NCBI GenBank assembly: GCA_023897205.1
Contig: JAHWDD010000002.1
Coordinates: 3,968,001-4,032,000 of the forward strand
DNA length: 64,000 nt
Source: Exophiala sp. HKRS030
Taxonomy: Eukaryota > Ascomycota > Eurotiomycetes > Chaetothyriales > Herpotrichiellaceae
Reading direction: 5' to 3'
Positions 23,730 through 36,399 of the stretch are shown here, piece after piece; position 1 is the stretch's first letter, and the number at the start of each line of letters is the position of its first letter. Under the pieces are notes generated by a model that was given only the letters and a program-made list of their open reading frames with translations, did not search any database and was not told where the DNA came from. A program made the position numbers and the translations under genes.

Positions 23730-24944
23730 ATGGACTTTATTCGACAGTCACCAATTCTGTTGGCCCCTGGGCCAACGGAGGTAGATCCTCGAGTTCTTAA
23801 GTCGATGGCCAGCTTTGCAGAGTCGCACTTCGCTCAACCGTTCTGTAACGTTTTTGGCGATGTACTGAGGATGCTGCGTAAGCTCTTTCAAAGTGAAGAT
23901 CCTGATGCACAAGCGTTTGTTCTGGGAGGGAGTGGCACCCTGGGATGGGACTTTGCTGCAACAAACTTCATCGAGCCTGGAGAGCCGGTACTATGTCTCA
24001 GTACAGGATATTTCTCTGATGGTTTTGAGATGTGCCTCCGTACTTACGGCGCGAAGACAACAAAGATTACTGCTCCTATTGGAGCCGCCCCCGACATTTC
24101 TGAAGTGGAGAAAGCCTTGAAGTCAACTCGGTACAAAGCTTTGGTTGTCGTCCATGTCGACACATCGACAGGGGTTTTAACACCTTTGAAGCCTCTCTCA
24201 GACCTTCTCAAGCGAGTATCCCCGGACACACTTTTCATCGTCGATGGAGTTGCCAGCGTTGCATGTGAAGATCTGCAGTTCACGGCTTGGGGAATTGATG
24301 TCGTGGCAACTGGATCGCAAAAGGCGATAGGATGTCCACCAGGACTCAGTATACTTATGGTCTCCCCACGTGCATTAAAAGTGGCGGGAGAGAGAAAAGC
24401 ACCACCAAGTACTTGGTACGCAAGCTTACCAAGGTGGTTGCCGATAATGCAGAACTATGAAAGAAAAGAATCGAGTTATTTTGCAACACCCCCAACTCAG
24501 ATTGTGCATGCCCTCCACACCTCATTGGCAGCGATCCTTTCACGCCCGCTTGAAGAAAGGTTCAGATTACACAAAGAAACAAGCGCACGTGTAAAAGAAT
24601 GCGTACAGAGCCTAGGTCTCGTGCAACTAGCCGTACGACCGGAGCATCAAGCCAATGGTCTCACAGCATTTTGGCTCCCGGATGGTCTGTCATCGAAAGT
24701 GTTTCTCTCAAAAATCTCTGCACGGGGCCTCACTTTCGTTGGAGGAATGCACAAGGATGTGGGTCAGAAATATGTTAGGTTTGGGCACATGGGATATAGT
24801 GCTGTGGAGCAAACAGAAGGCCATATAGACCAAGGAATCAAAGCACTGGAAGAGGTGATCACAGAACATCTTATCAGCAGTAAGCGTACCACTACTGCTC
24901 ACCGGGGTGCTATTTCTGCTCGACAATCGCGAGCATACTTATAG
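23730..24944 (+). CDS. Class V aminotransferase, alanine-glyoxylate / serine-pyruvate type
   Basis: PLP enzyme expected to move the amino group of alanine or serine to glyoxylate or pyruvate. I chose the Met at 23730 (404 aa) because the family begins shortly before PGPTEVDP. An in-frame Met exists at 23646, but the extra 28 residues are not family-like and probably lie in a spliced 5' leader. Asp172 of IVDGVAS would pair with the PLP ring nitrogen, and Lys198 in GSQKAIG is the Schiff-base lysine. The C-terminal domain runs to the end, with a short serine/threonine/arginine-rich tail. There is no clear peroxisomal PTS1 (the end is AYL). It has one exon and looks intact. Placement after the 2-hydroxyacid dehydrogenase suggests shared glyoxylate or hydroxypyruvate chemistry. 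Confidence 0.9.
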   Translation: MDFIRQSPILLAPGPTEVDPRVLKSMASFAESHFAQPFCNVFGDVLRMLRKLFQSEDPDAQAFVLGGSGTLGWDFAATNFIEPGEPVLCLSTGYFSDGFEMCLRTYGAKTTKITAPIGAAPDISEVEKALKSTRYKALVVVHVDTSTGVLTPLKPLSDLLKRVSPDTLFIVDGVASVACEDLQFTAWGIDVVATGSQKAIGCPPGLSILMVSPRALKVAGERKAPPSTWYASLPRWLPIMQNYERKESSYFATPPTQIVHALHTSLAAILSRPLEERFRLHKETSARVKECVQSLGLVQLAVRPEHQANGLTAFWLPDGLSSKVFLSKISARGLTFVGGMHKDVGQKYVRFGHMGYSAVEQTEGHIDQGIKALEEVITEHLISSKRTTTAHRGAISARQSRAYL

Positions 24945-25836
24945 GGTGTTTACAAGCGAGGTTAACTGGAACTTTACGTTGGTGTTTCGTCATCTCAATG
25001 GTCTTATGTTTTCACTTTCCAATAATCATTTCAAAATCTGAATAACAAGTCTAATGTAGCTCTCATTTCGTGCATTTGGCTTTTGCCTACTCGGCGTTGC
25101 TAGCTTTATATTATCGCAGGTTCCACCCAGATCGTAGGCACTACCCTGTGGCTGACATTCAACACACCTACACTGGAGAACATCAAAGCCCCTTCCTTGC
25201 ACTCAAGCCAGGTAAGCTGTGACTGTTACATCTGATCTGTTCTATTTGTTTTCCCGTGCGCATGAGGTGGTTTAGGTACTCATTGCTACAAGACGTCGAG
25301 TTAATTGCCAAGTTCTGAGAAGGCGAGTAGAAGGACATCGATCTTCGTCTTCGCGAAGGCCAATGGAACTGGAGATGGGAACTGTTTCTAAAGACGTCAC
25401 GCGACAATCTTCACATTAAGTTGAGGCTGACACCGCAGGCAGCCCACGAATGGAACTAAAACTAATCATTCATCACGAACACATTCTTCGTGACCGACCA
25501 CATCAATCGATAACACCACCATAGGGACCATCTAGGACCTCAATTTTGAGATTTGTTGTGAATGGCACGCGTTTTCTCAGCTCTGCAGCTTACGTATCCT
25601 GAGATCAGTCTGACTCGTTTATGGCATGATTAGTCTCGGTTCTCACTACACTTGAGTGGAATAGGGTGCTGACGACTGTGTAGCGTCTCGTAGTTGAGTC
25701 TACAAAATAATGAGCTTCATTAGCAAACAGAAGTATTAGTAAACAGAATTCATGCCTGCATCCGCAAGTTGCTGATTTTTCATGTATAAAGGATGAGTCG
25801 AGACACTTCATTTAAGAAACAAGGACAATTGTCGCG
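24945..25836. other. Intergenic, 0.9 kb
   Basis: Nothing coding is recognised. The right end carries a TATA-like box for the methyltransferase. Confidence 0.5.
25786..25791 (+). promoter_or_regulatory. TATA-like box upstream of the O-methyltransferase
   Basis: TATAAA lies 46-51 bases before the proposed start codon at 25837. No other core element is identified. Confidence 0.3.
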
Positions 25837-27201
25837 ATGTCGTTCACAAAAATCGCCCGGAGCATACTCGAAAATGCACAGAAGCTCGATCATTATATCG
25901 AAACAAACAACCTAACTGCCGATGCTGTTTGTCAAGGTTGGTCTCGAGTGCTGAAGAGGCAAAAGTCTTCGCTAAGATTTGCTTCAGAAGTAAAGACCAA
26001 ACTCCCGTTAGAAATACATAACGCACGTGAAGCGCTTTTCAATGATGCCCATTTGATACAAGACCTTACCCAAGCTCCGGACGACTTTATCTGGGAAATG
26101 TTGAGTTCTGTAAGTCAGAATAGGACAAACATTGCGAAGGAATGCGTGCGCTCACAGTTCGTAGTGGATCAACGTAATGGTAATCCAATTTCTTGATGCA
26201 TATCAGATTTATAGATTTGTTCCTTCAGAGGGTGCAACCACTTATGCGGACATTGCAAATGCGACCGGAGTCGAAGAAGACCTTATCAAGCGATTTCTCC
26301 GCCATGCTATGACCATGCACATATTTGATGAGAACGAGGGCGGCAAGGTCATCAACACGGCACGTTCACGAAGCATCGCAGATAATCCTCTCATCCCTGA
26401 CGCCATCAAACTCCACACGAAGGAGCTTTCCGTAGCAGGATCGAAGAACTTGGACGCGATCAAGAAATGGGGTAACTCGGCAAAGCCGAACGAGACTGGT
26501 CACAATCTGGCATTTGATTCCTACGGAACTTTTTTTGACACGCTGATGCAGGATCCGGGGAGAATTACTTATTACAATCGTGCCATGCAATTTGCAACAT
26601 CGAATGATAGCTGGAATGTTCAGTACGTGCAGGATCTATTCGACTGGTCAATTATTGATAAGCCCGGCGCCATTGCAGTGGATATCGGTGGCGGATTAGG
26701 GCAAATATCCATTTTCCTTGCTGGCCAAACGACAGAACTGACATTTGTTGTCCAAGATCTGCCGCATGTTGTCGCAGAAGCTCAAGCTGCGTGTCCGAAG
26801 ACTCTGTCTACACGCGTCACTTTTGAGCCGCATGACTTTTTCCAAGAGAATACCCTAACCAATCCGCCAGACCTTTTCTTTATGAGGTGGATTTTGCACG
26901 ATTGGGGGACGAATATGCTACGCAAATACTCAAGAACTTAGTGTCTTGTATGAGTGAAAGCACGCGTCTGCTGATCATCGAACACATTTTGCAAGATGGG
27001 CCCGAAACGAGACAGTCTGGCAAGCGAGGCTTAGACGCTGACATGATCATGAGGACGGTCTGCAATGGCCGTGAACGGACACTCGAGGGCTTCAGAGAGC
27101 TACTGGCGAAGGCGGACAAACGCTTTGTTATTGAAAGTGTCGCATGTCCAACGTTAAGCAGTCTGCAGGGTATTGTGGTTGGCTGGAACTCTCATGTTTA
27201 G
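25837..27201 (+). CDS. SAM-dependent O-methyltransferase, one apparent frameshift
   Basis: Class I methyltransferase of the fungal plant-type O-MT family, which methylates hydroxyls of secondary metabolites. Exon 1 is 25837-26109; a 55-nt intron (26110-26164) leads to exon 2, 26165-27201. The N-terminal dimerisation/winged-helix part (KLPLEIHNAREALF, YRFVPSEG) is followed by the SAM-binding DIGGGLGQ and the PHDFF acidic region, then the catalytic histidine in RWILHDW. Directly after HDW the frame changes at a run of five G (26904-26908). A sixth G would continue into DEYATQILKNLV and give exactly 437 codons. No intron fits. It is a consensus error or a very recent null allele. It lies between the aminotransferase and a carboxylesterase in an island with no visible backbone synthase. 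Confidence 0.82.
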
Positions 27202-28516
27202 GTAAACTGCGAATTTATATCACAAGGACGACTTCCGAGTCAGATTCGACTCCTGCTTACATTTTCTATTCCTGACTATCGTGAAAATTGATGTAGCCTG
27301 GCTTAGTTCAAGTTATTGTACGCAGAGTGGTCAAATCATAAGCAGATTCATTGAAAGTGTCCTGGTGCAGCTACGAGTCGTTGCACGCCGAGAGCGAGGC
27401 CAAGGTTACGTTGACTTCAGGGCAATGTGTAGGTCGAAAACCCTTCGACGCTGATACCATTCCATGACAGTCGCCCAGAATTCAAGTCAAGGCTCGGGGA
27501 AGAGGTCATATGTCTACCTTGGTTGCATAGTGGCTGAGTCAAGGAATCAACAACGCTACGTGCAATTCGTGCAACTTCAGAGCGATGGAGGCGTCCACTA
27601 ATTCGATGAATCTCGGTTCGCCAGATGACTTAACTTGCCAAACCCGGTGGAGCCTAAGAATCGATGGTGTCTTTGGCACAAGGCCCGCTTCTCTTTGCTC
27701 ATATGCAAAATCTCAGAACGAAATTAGACTGAGCGACATTCTGGAAGTTGAGCGGAAAGTTTAGCCACTGATTAGCACTTCCGACTGGTAATTTGTTTGG
27801 TCTCCATGATACAATCAATATTGGCGGGATACTCGGATTGAATATCTTGCTGAGTACCTTTCAATATCACGCCCATTCACGTCGTCCTAAGAATGCTAAT
27901 TACGACCCGGAGCACCTTTTGATTTCAACGAAAACATTCTACAACCCATAACAGCTGCGCGGACGAGATAGCGCCAAGTAGAAATTCTATTCTCGGTGCA
28001 TAAAATGGAGAAATGCTTCCCTAGTGGCTGTGGAGCAGGAGCCACAGCTTCAATGCAGGAACGCTCAATCTTGGCTAGGGGGCCAACGCACAGCGCAGCC
28101 TCGTACTCGTACTATGTCTTCGCCACGCGAGATACAGAAAACTACGGCACGATCTGGACTTCGGCATTGTAGATTGTATAATCGTATTCGTAACATAAGG
28201 GATCCTACATGATAAAATCTGATTGGTTTGATTCAGCACTAGCCAAGAGTAAGTCAGGTCAAGCCTCACTAGTCCAATACTCACAGGAAGTATCTCACGC
28301 CCATATACTTGGTTGACCAACTTTTCCACCTCACCAGTGCATCGTTTCATTCCTGGAATTTTGCATGAAGGAAACTTGGCGTTCGTCATGTACAGTTAGC
28401 CATGCTGGAAGCTGTGAAAAGGATCAGGAGCTGTCCACAGGACACTACTCTGGATATAAAGCTCAGCAATTCAGGTGTGGCATTCCTTGTAAAGTCAGAA
28501 CTGCCAACCTTGCACG
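27202..28516. other. Intergenic, 1.3 kb, nothing recognised
   Basis: Short unrelated frames only. The last few hundred bases are the likely promoter of the esterase. Confidence 0.45.
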
Positions 28517-30375
28517 ATGTATCATCAACTTCTCTGCACTACATTTTATCTTGCACTCATTTTCTTTCCCGTCCGATCGCAAAGGACGAATGACGATTCT
28601 GCCGTTACTGCTACCATCGATTCTGGTCCATTAATTGGGAAACGTGTCGACTTCCTTGGCTCGAACAAGTCTGTTAACCAGTTCTTGGGAGTTCCTTTTG
28701 CTCAACCACCAGTTGGAATGTTGAGATTCGCGCCTCCTAAGGCACCGTTACCGTGGGATAACCCTCTTGATGCTAGTTCTCAGCCTGTAGGATGCATTCA
28801 GTACAGGGGAGATAATGCAACCTGGGAGATGAGCAGTCGAATTTTTGATCAATTGACAATTCCGGGAGAGAGTGAAGACTGTTTATACCTGAATATATAC
28901 ACGCCCAGCGGTGGACCGGCAGATAAAGCCGTTTTATTTTGGATTTATGGCGGTTCTTACACGTCTGGTGCAGTTTCGCAGTCTATCTACGATGGAACAA
29001 GCTTTGCAGCCAACCACGATATAGTTGTTGTGGCGGCAAACTATAGGGTAAATGGTACGTTCGATCCAAATTCCCTTATTCGTGGCTCTGACACTTCTTC
29101 TCGACAGTCTTCGGCTATCCGAGATCCCCGCAGCTGCCATCGGGTGAGCGCAATTTAGGAATATTGGATCAACTGCTTGCTCTTGATTGGGTGCAGCGAA
29201 ACATCCGTACATTCGGTGGAGATCCAAAAAAAGGTGAGCCAAGAGGATTGTTGAGAAATACATTGATCTGAATATAACATAGTGACAATCATGGGAGAGT
29301 CGGCTGGGCAGTTTCCGTCGGCCATTTCATCAATATATTCCCAGATAATCCCCCATTTCGCGCTGGCGTACTTCAGTCGGGTAGCGCCGTCTTCACACTA
29401 CCCACCGCCCCTCCCAATAATGACAGTTCAGCGTGGGATCTCCTGATTCAACTTCTTGATTGCAATCAAACCGCCGATGAAGCCGTTCTTGCATGTATGC
29501 GTACGACACCGGCCGAACAAATCCAGCAAGTCATGGAATCTAACAGCCTTCTCTTCTCAGAGCCATATCGAGACAACGTCACAGCTCTCGAATATCCGGC
29601 ACTTGAGTGGCTGACTGGCAATGTCGCCCATGTACCTATTCTCATCGGATCCACTGCTCAAGATGGGAGTGTCTTTACCTTGGCGGCAGGAGACGATGTC
29701 AATTCCTTTATCGACTCGACGTTTGGGCAAGGCAATGAGCTCGCACGCACCATTAGCCAACTATACGCTCCGAACTCACCTGCCACCGCTGAACTGACTA
29801 ATGGCGAGGAGATAATTGCTCAGATAATAACGGACGCCATTTTTCGATGTAGCAGTGGCTTCGCCGCGAACATGACGGCAACGCTACTCGGCCAACCCGT
29901 TTGGCAATATGTCTTTGATGCTCTAGTTCCGAGTAATACGTGGGAGCAATACCCAGATCTCGGTGTTTACCACTCTTCAGAGATCCCTCTCGTCTTTGGT
30001 ACCTATCCTCGCGAGAATACAACAGCTGTGGAGGCTAGATTGAGCAACTCTATGCAAAAGCAATTTGCGGATTTCATCAATGATCCGAACAGTGGACCTG
30101 GGTGGGACCAGTGGCCCCAAGTGGCCATGTTGACGGTGAATGAGAGCGATCCTGTCGTGGTGACCGAACATGCTCTCAATGTGAACGCCGTGTGTCTGTT
30201 GTGGGATCAATTATATTCTGAACTGTTCCTAGGCCCGTTGGCTATCAGCAGTGGCAACTTGAATGAAACCGATGACACAGACTCTGCCAGGAGCGAAAGT
30301 GCGGCCGGTCGGTACGCTGTAAGTGGTGCTTATATCGTGGGTGGCCTTCTGCTTGTTGCTATCGGCTTGCCGTAG
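28517..30375 (+). CDS. Secreted type-B carboxylesterase/lipase, one apparent frameshift
   Basis: Alpha/beta hydrolase that would cleave carboxylic esters outside the cell. It begins with a signal peptide (about residues 1-22). Exons are 28517-29054, 29108-29233 and 29283-30375. Family marks in order are [29 protein letters not shown] (oxyanion hole), NYRVNVFGYP across the first splice, and the nucleophile in GESAG just after the second. Six codons later one T seems missing from TTT at 29312-29314. Adding it continues into [18 protein letters not shown] and gives 586 codons (585 aa). The catalytic histidine is probably in [12 protein letters not shown]. The protein ends with a serine/glycine stretch and a hydrophobic tail, possibly a GPI-anchor signal. 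It could cleave esters made by the monooxygenases 18-20 kb away, but this is inference. Confidence 0.85.
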
Positions 30376-30489
30376 ATGCCAAATATCTAAGATGCACAAC
30401 TACACATGGTCAATTACTAGCCATGGTCGCTGCCTTCTAGAGGATGAATCTTGTATTAAATGAAAATATCTCTTGCTGCAGAGTTTCCT

Positions 30490-33400
30490 TCAAGCACTTC
30501 GACTGCAATCATGGAGAAGTTCCGCCGTGAGATCTTTGAGGCATTCTGAGAGAGACCACTCAGGTGTTCCAATGCACGATTCGAAGACAACAAGCAACCT
30601 GCAACACTCGCTGAGGAGATCCCTTCGTCTCTCAATCTCCAAAACCTCCGTCAAGTCTGATGCAAGCAGTTCTAATCCAGCTCGGAAAATGTCGTGGTAA
30701 TGAGTCCAACAAAGAGGGTAACCATCAACGATAGAATATGGTTCATAAGCGGTGCAAAGACCTCCCTGAAGCGCAGAATATGTAGAAATGACCGATTCTG
30801 CGGACATCAAATGTATTCCAGACTCCGCTAGGACGCCATTAATCTCAGCAAGGCTTCGCAAAAGTAGTATTGCCCTGCTATATAGAACCAGTCCATAATA
30901 GAATTCGCTGGTCTGGCCCCACGGCACCGCACTGTTTGAGTGACTGTTGTCAGATTGACCCGGAGTACTTGGTGCAGACCTGGTTTCGTGTTTCCAGTCT
31001 TCCCACCACTTGTCAATTTTCGCCTTTAGCGAGATGATATTGGAGGCATAGGGGATAAATATGCCTCCATTCAAGGTCGAGTCACTCAGTATTGCTTGAT
31101 GGATGCCAGATCTCAAGGTAGCCAGATTGTACACCAGTAAGGACCGATCGTTCTCCTCTCCGGTAAGAGTCATGGTTTTCGTAACGTCATCCAAGTTTTT
31201 CCACTGTGGCAAGTAATTCGGCCTTCCAAGGGCGATAGCAATATAGCTGTCCAGAACATAGGCTGTCCGAAATAGTGTTTGCACGATGACTTTTTCCTGC
31301 GCGTTAAGGTCCTGGCTTTCGATAAGATCCATACATATTCTGCAAGCTGCCTGAATGAGTCGAGAAGCATTGCCGGCCGATGGGTGGATCCAGACATATA
31401 TGCACATCAGTAAGAGCAGACGTAACGATTCGATTGTTGAAGAAGAGTGAAGAGACTCAAGAACACTCACAAGGGATAAAGCACGATCGAAATAGACCAC
31501 AGAAGATGTGAAGGATGCCGACCTCCCAGCAAACGGTAGAGCGAGTGAAATGGCGACGACAGCGTTGAGAAAAGCCTCCTCATAAGTTCCTATTCGAGAA
31601 TCCACTGTTGCGCCTTCACAATGATTGCCAACCATCTTGAAGATTAGTGACTGCTCCAAAATCGGGTAGTAGCGTCCAATAGTCTTGCAGTAACTACTAA
31701 CAAGTGTAAGCAGTGTATCTGGTGAGAGCTCCCGCAATGAACGTAGCAGCGGGCTGTAAACTTGCTGTGGTGGTCTTCCCAACCACGATTTGCCACCGCT
31801 GCCAAGGAGCCGTGAAGCTGCCACCGTGGAAGATGAAGCCAGTTTGCTCACGAGACTAGCTTCTCCGAAGTAGGTCATCGATTGGCCGTATACTGTTTCG
31901 TGACAAACCAGGACTGTGTTGGGTCTTTTTGCCTGCCGATCGTAGACCCTTTTGGTGCCACACGGTTCAGAGCTTGACGTTTTCGGCGCTATGCAACATC
32001 CGGCTTGGTCTAAAGCTGCTGTCAACTGTTTGACCTCTTCTTGTAGATCGTATAAATAGCTAGTAAATGTCAGACGCCTTCACTTGAGCTTTTGTTCTCA
32101 AATATATCATCATACCTGCCAGCCACCCACTCTCCAGTAGATGATTCCATGTATAAACACTTTTTACCATAGTCGATGCAGTTGTGGCAAGAAGGCAGGG
32201 TACGACTGCACTTGATCCTTTTTGACTTGCAAAACTTGCATACTTGTAAATTAGCAAGGTTCTGAGAGCACAGATCGATCTGATCTTGTAAAGCAGTCGA
32301 TCTGCTTGGGGCTTCCGTAGTCGGCCATGGACTGATGATTGCGGACGAACTGCAACCTGCGCTTCCTGTATGCGCAACTGAAGTTTCCATCAACCAATCG
32401 CCAAGCTCATCATACGGAATTGAGATTTGATCATTTAAGTCGTCTAGCGAACCCGAAATAGTTTCCAAGGTTGAATATTGCGGAACCAGGTTGCGCTCCG
32501 AACTTCCAAGGGAATATTCAAGATGGGACTGAATATTGAATGGCTCTTCAGTTGAAAGGAAAAAGTAGCCATTCTTTCGAAAAATTATATCCACAATCCG
32601 TTGCTCTCCTGTGTAATTATCGGTGATCTGATCCAGTGGTCTTGTGCTTAGAAAAGCCTCGATGATGCGATTCTTCAATTTATCAAGGAGGGCCCTACAC
32701 TGAGCTGCAGCAGGCCATCTTCTCTCCATCTGAATCTTCTCAGAGTAAGCAAAAGGGCGATCTTTCAATCTAAAACCTTTACAACTTACCAGAAAATCCG
32801 AAAGATGAGTTAAAGCTTCAAGAATTCTGACCTTTCCAAAGCATGCTTCAACTAGATGTGAGTAGTTTTGCATACAGAATAGCATCTGAGTGCCAATCTC
32901 GTACGCATGATGCACCGCGAACCAGCAGAGCTTTAGTGAGTTCTTCCGCTCCAGTGTCCAATAAATCTCCAACATGTGAACTATCGCTTTAATGAATTTC
33001 ACCATCGTTTCGTCTGATGGATATGGATTTCTCGGACAGGGCATGTACAGCCAAGCGAAACAGCGCCAGGCTGGCAGGTCATACCAGTCCGGTATCAAGA
33101 TAGCGTCTGTCCAACTGCTGCCTCTAAGCTCTTCGATCCGTCTTTCGCAAGACATGACCCACTCAGAGTGAGTCAAAATCGGGGAAGGAAACTGTTCATG
33201 ACCGAGATTGATGGCTGATATTTCAGTTTGAAGCATACAATAGGCCAACTGAGTGCGATATCGTGCTATTGTAAGCTGGCCTCCCCACGTCAAAGTTTCT
33301 GCATCCGCCTGGGACATTGGAGAGTTCTTCAACTTTATCTGGTCATCTCTGATTGCCAGAATTCGATGGCAGGTGAGCCCAACAGCACGTTCCATGCCAT

Positions 33401-34597
33401 AGGTCTGTTTGCAGAAGATTAGTCGCGATGGCGTTGAGAGATGAAAGTTACTTACTGCCCAGAATAGCCGTCTTCTGCATTGACACGTCTGTTCATCAAA
33501 GTTAAGGATAGCTGGGGCTTCCCTATGAAGGCCCAGTTCGATCGCTATTCTCATCGCTTCGCTCGCAGTATGCCACAGGTCAATTGCCTGGGGCACAAAC
33601 AAGCCATACTGCACGAGAAGCAGAAGTCCTTGAAGACAACGAATGCTCGTAGTTGTCAATAATTCTCCTCCATCATCAGAATCCAAAGCCTCTCTAAGTA
33701 ATGCATCGGTGATGTCAAATACCCGCTGGAAGTTTTCCGAGTCCGATGTTATGGTTGCTATAGCCATGATCATGAGTGCAATGAAAGAGTCGCCTTTGGC
33801 AATTGTCGGTGATTCCGATCTATCACCATAAACACGACTGTAGATCATGTAGACCTCCGTTGGTGAAAATATGGGACATTGAGGAAGGATGCGCTTGACA
33901 TATGTGTCGAACAATTTCCTGGTCATTTCAGGTGGCAGGCGTGATGATATTTTGACTATATTTGACCCTGGTTTGGGACCTGTTCGCGGAATTTTGGATC
34001 GGAGGGTCAGAGGGAAGGGAAGCTCGGCACCACTAAAAAGTCCGACCAGGTAGACACTGTGTTGAGTGCTGCTGACAATACGACTAGAGATTTGCTGTCC
34101 AAGTTTAGAGATAGTCCTTTGACTGGGGACATTATGTTGCCCGTGAGTATGCTCTTGTCTTTGAGCTGTTTGAGAGGGCTCGATTTCCTTATGTTTTGGC
34201 TGCCCGATTTCCAGAGAACCCTCACGGCCATCGGCCAAGGTCTGCTGGGAGCTACCGGCATTTCCGTTACATTTATCCAATTCTACCTTCAATTGCGATA
34301 TCGTCCGCTGCAATGGCGCAACATACCGTCTTCACTTGTCAACAAAAGGTTGTCGTCCGAGGAGGTCAAGAAGTGGACCAACCTTCCTTTTAGATTGCAG
34401 TCATCACCAGGGCGACTTTTACTGCATTCTGCTTGCGCACGAACACAGTTTAGGCATGAGGAGTGATATGGCTCGCACTTGCAGGTCTTTAGCGATTATT
34501 CTCAAAAGAAAAATGGGTTTGGAGTGATATTTACCTTCTTCTTGTGTTTGACACATCGCACGCACGCAGATCGATAGCTTCGTTTTAACGGCTCCAT
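30490..34597 (-). CDS. Tandem double Zn2Cys6 transcription factor (two DNA-binding and two regulatory modules in one frame)
   Basis: Reading right to left, exons 34597-34535, 34477-34383, 34329-33456, 33404-32116 and 32059-30490 join in one frame of 1297 codons (1296 aa). Introns are 57, 53, 51 and 56 nt, all GT-AG. Module A: a Zn2Cys6 cluster (Cys12, 15, 22, 29, 32, 39), split by the first intron, a short coiled coil (QLKVELD) and a fungal-transcription-factor homology domain spanning roughly 150-600 (KLFDTYV, LFWATYGMERAVG, and so on). Module B: a second cluster (Cys733, 736, 743, 750, 753, 760), a coiled coil after the last intron (LQEEVKQL) and a second, divergent homology domain to the end. 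No stop and no room for a promoter lies between them. Module B alone could start at the Met of LMETSV (about 32390), but module A then has no stop. The likely role is nuclear regulation, perhaps of the nearby island. The second intron donor (GTTGGT) is weak, and the 51-nt third intron has no stop, so isoforms are possible. Confidence 0.7.
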
Positions 34598-36399
34598 AAC
34601 GTTTAAACATGGACGAGTTGTGTAATTTTGAGCGTCGAAGTGGCAGGAGGTTGTTTAATCAGGTAGGTTCAATTAGACCTCTGCTGCTTAAGAGAACCGT
34701 GCAAACTTTGTTGGATCTTTACGTCCTTTTGTGAAAAAGGTTCCTCGCATCTACCACAGGAAGACCTCGAAACAAGACGCTACGCAGATCATGCGAACTA
34801 ATCAGGTAAGGTGGGTTCTGCCCTACCCCCTTATCCTTGCTGTGGCTTTCTGAGGTTTTTCCTCAGGGTTTCATCCGAGGAATTGAGTTTTTCCGTGCGG
34901 GACGATACGAGGGCTGTGCTCCCATTTCCACTTGTCTTCAATTCATCTTCCAGACCCTCCGTTACGATTGGCATCGTTACGTGCCAAGTGATCATTCTAT
35001 GTCAAATGGCAGATTAAGGTTGCAGATCGTGCATGCGTTGATTCTAAACCAAGAAATTACCATTTTCCTTGACATGAAGTCACGCGTCTTTCCTCCAAAA
35101 CTCGCCCGTGTTTCCTCAGCGACTTGACTCTAGGACGCTTAGTCCTGACCTGTAGAACCACGACCCGCGAAGATATCTACTGCGAGCAGCAGTGTCTCAT
35201 TCGCCGTGCAGTGCCGAGAATCACGGAATTTGCCCTCATGAGTTCACATGGCGAGACGACACATCCCGCCCTGACCAGACCGTGGCACCGTATGTGACCT
35301 GACGTAGCCCTTCAGATGTCTCTTGTCTCGAATATTAACTCGACTGGGGCTAAGGGCGCGCTACTTAGTCTTGCACATGACTCAGATTTGCATGGCATAT
35401 GGCCTGGGGTACTCGTATTGCTTCGACGAACACGCAAGGCGGACCAAAGTTACACAAAGCACTGGGATGTACGCAATTCGGCAAATACCGGTGCATGGTC
35501 AGTCCATCGATCGCAAGGACTTAATAGCGGGTCTGGTGATCCGAGTGCCTCAACCTAATCGAAGCCCACTCTGTTGTCTTTGCGCCAGAATTTGGTTGGG
35601 TGTGGGGCGTCGAATGTTCCAGACTTGACCCAGCCTGTTACCCATGACGCACTAATTTCTGTGCAGACGCTTGTAGGATCCATATATGTCACTGCTCATC
35701 GTTATCCTGTGTGATCGTTCACCAACTGGCACTCAGCAATTGGGACCACTGGTGATAGTAGAGATAGCTATCGTGTAGCTGATATCTTTATGAAGGCTTC
35801 GATGACCATGCACTGCATGATTGTAGTTAAGGACAAGCTTTGATTGGAACTCAGCATTGTGGCTCGGACGGCCTGACGAGGCGCAGCTGCGGTTATCTCG
35901 AAGCTATGGCGGCCTTTGCTGGTAGACTATATCTCTCGATCTGAGAGAAATATCGCGGTACAGTTTTACGTCAATGATCCGACGGGTTAATATGACGTAG
36001 AATATGTGCGAAACTTGAAGCTGTAAGTCACCATGTTATTGTTGTAACTTCGCCGAATTTCGGATCACGGTTGTGGAGACCTCTGAAATCTCGCCGAAAC
36101 TCTGCTTCAATCCGCTAACTGTTTTCGCTCGTTGCTATCCGCACTCTATTAGAACCTCTCGAAGGGGAGAAGACGGCCTGGTCTAGGCCAATCTTGATTC
36201 GAATGAAATACGAGGTCAACGAATGAGGTCTTTCATACACCGACATGCGACACAACCTGCCGTTGGTCTAAGTTCATACACCTTATATTGTTTCTCCTTT
36301 CCAACAAGTCTAGGAAATCAAGGTTTAATCACCTTGAAGCGCATTCATGGTAGATTTTAAACTTCCAAGTCCTTCAAATACAGCGTTTGCAACAATAAC
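34598..36399. other. Intergenic, 1.8 kb, divergent promoters
   Basis: Lies between the divergent double regulator and amino-acid permease, so it holds both promoters. Several 60-100 codon frames are present, but none is recognisable. Confidence 0.45.

Noticed and set aside
26904..26908. Programmed ribosomal frameshift in the methyltransferase
   Set aside because: No slippery heptamer-plus-structure context is evident, and similar homopolymer losses occur in unrelated genes. Sequence error or mutation is simpler.
5248..30375. Complete secondary-metabolite gene cluster
   Set aside because: Tailoring-type enzymes are present, but no polyketide synthase, NRPS, prenyltransferase or terpene cyclase can be seen, so a full cluster is not supported.
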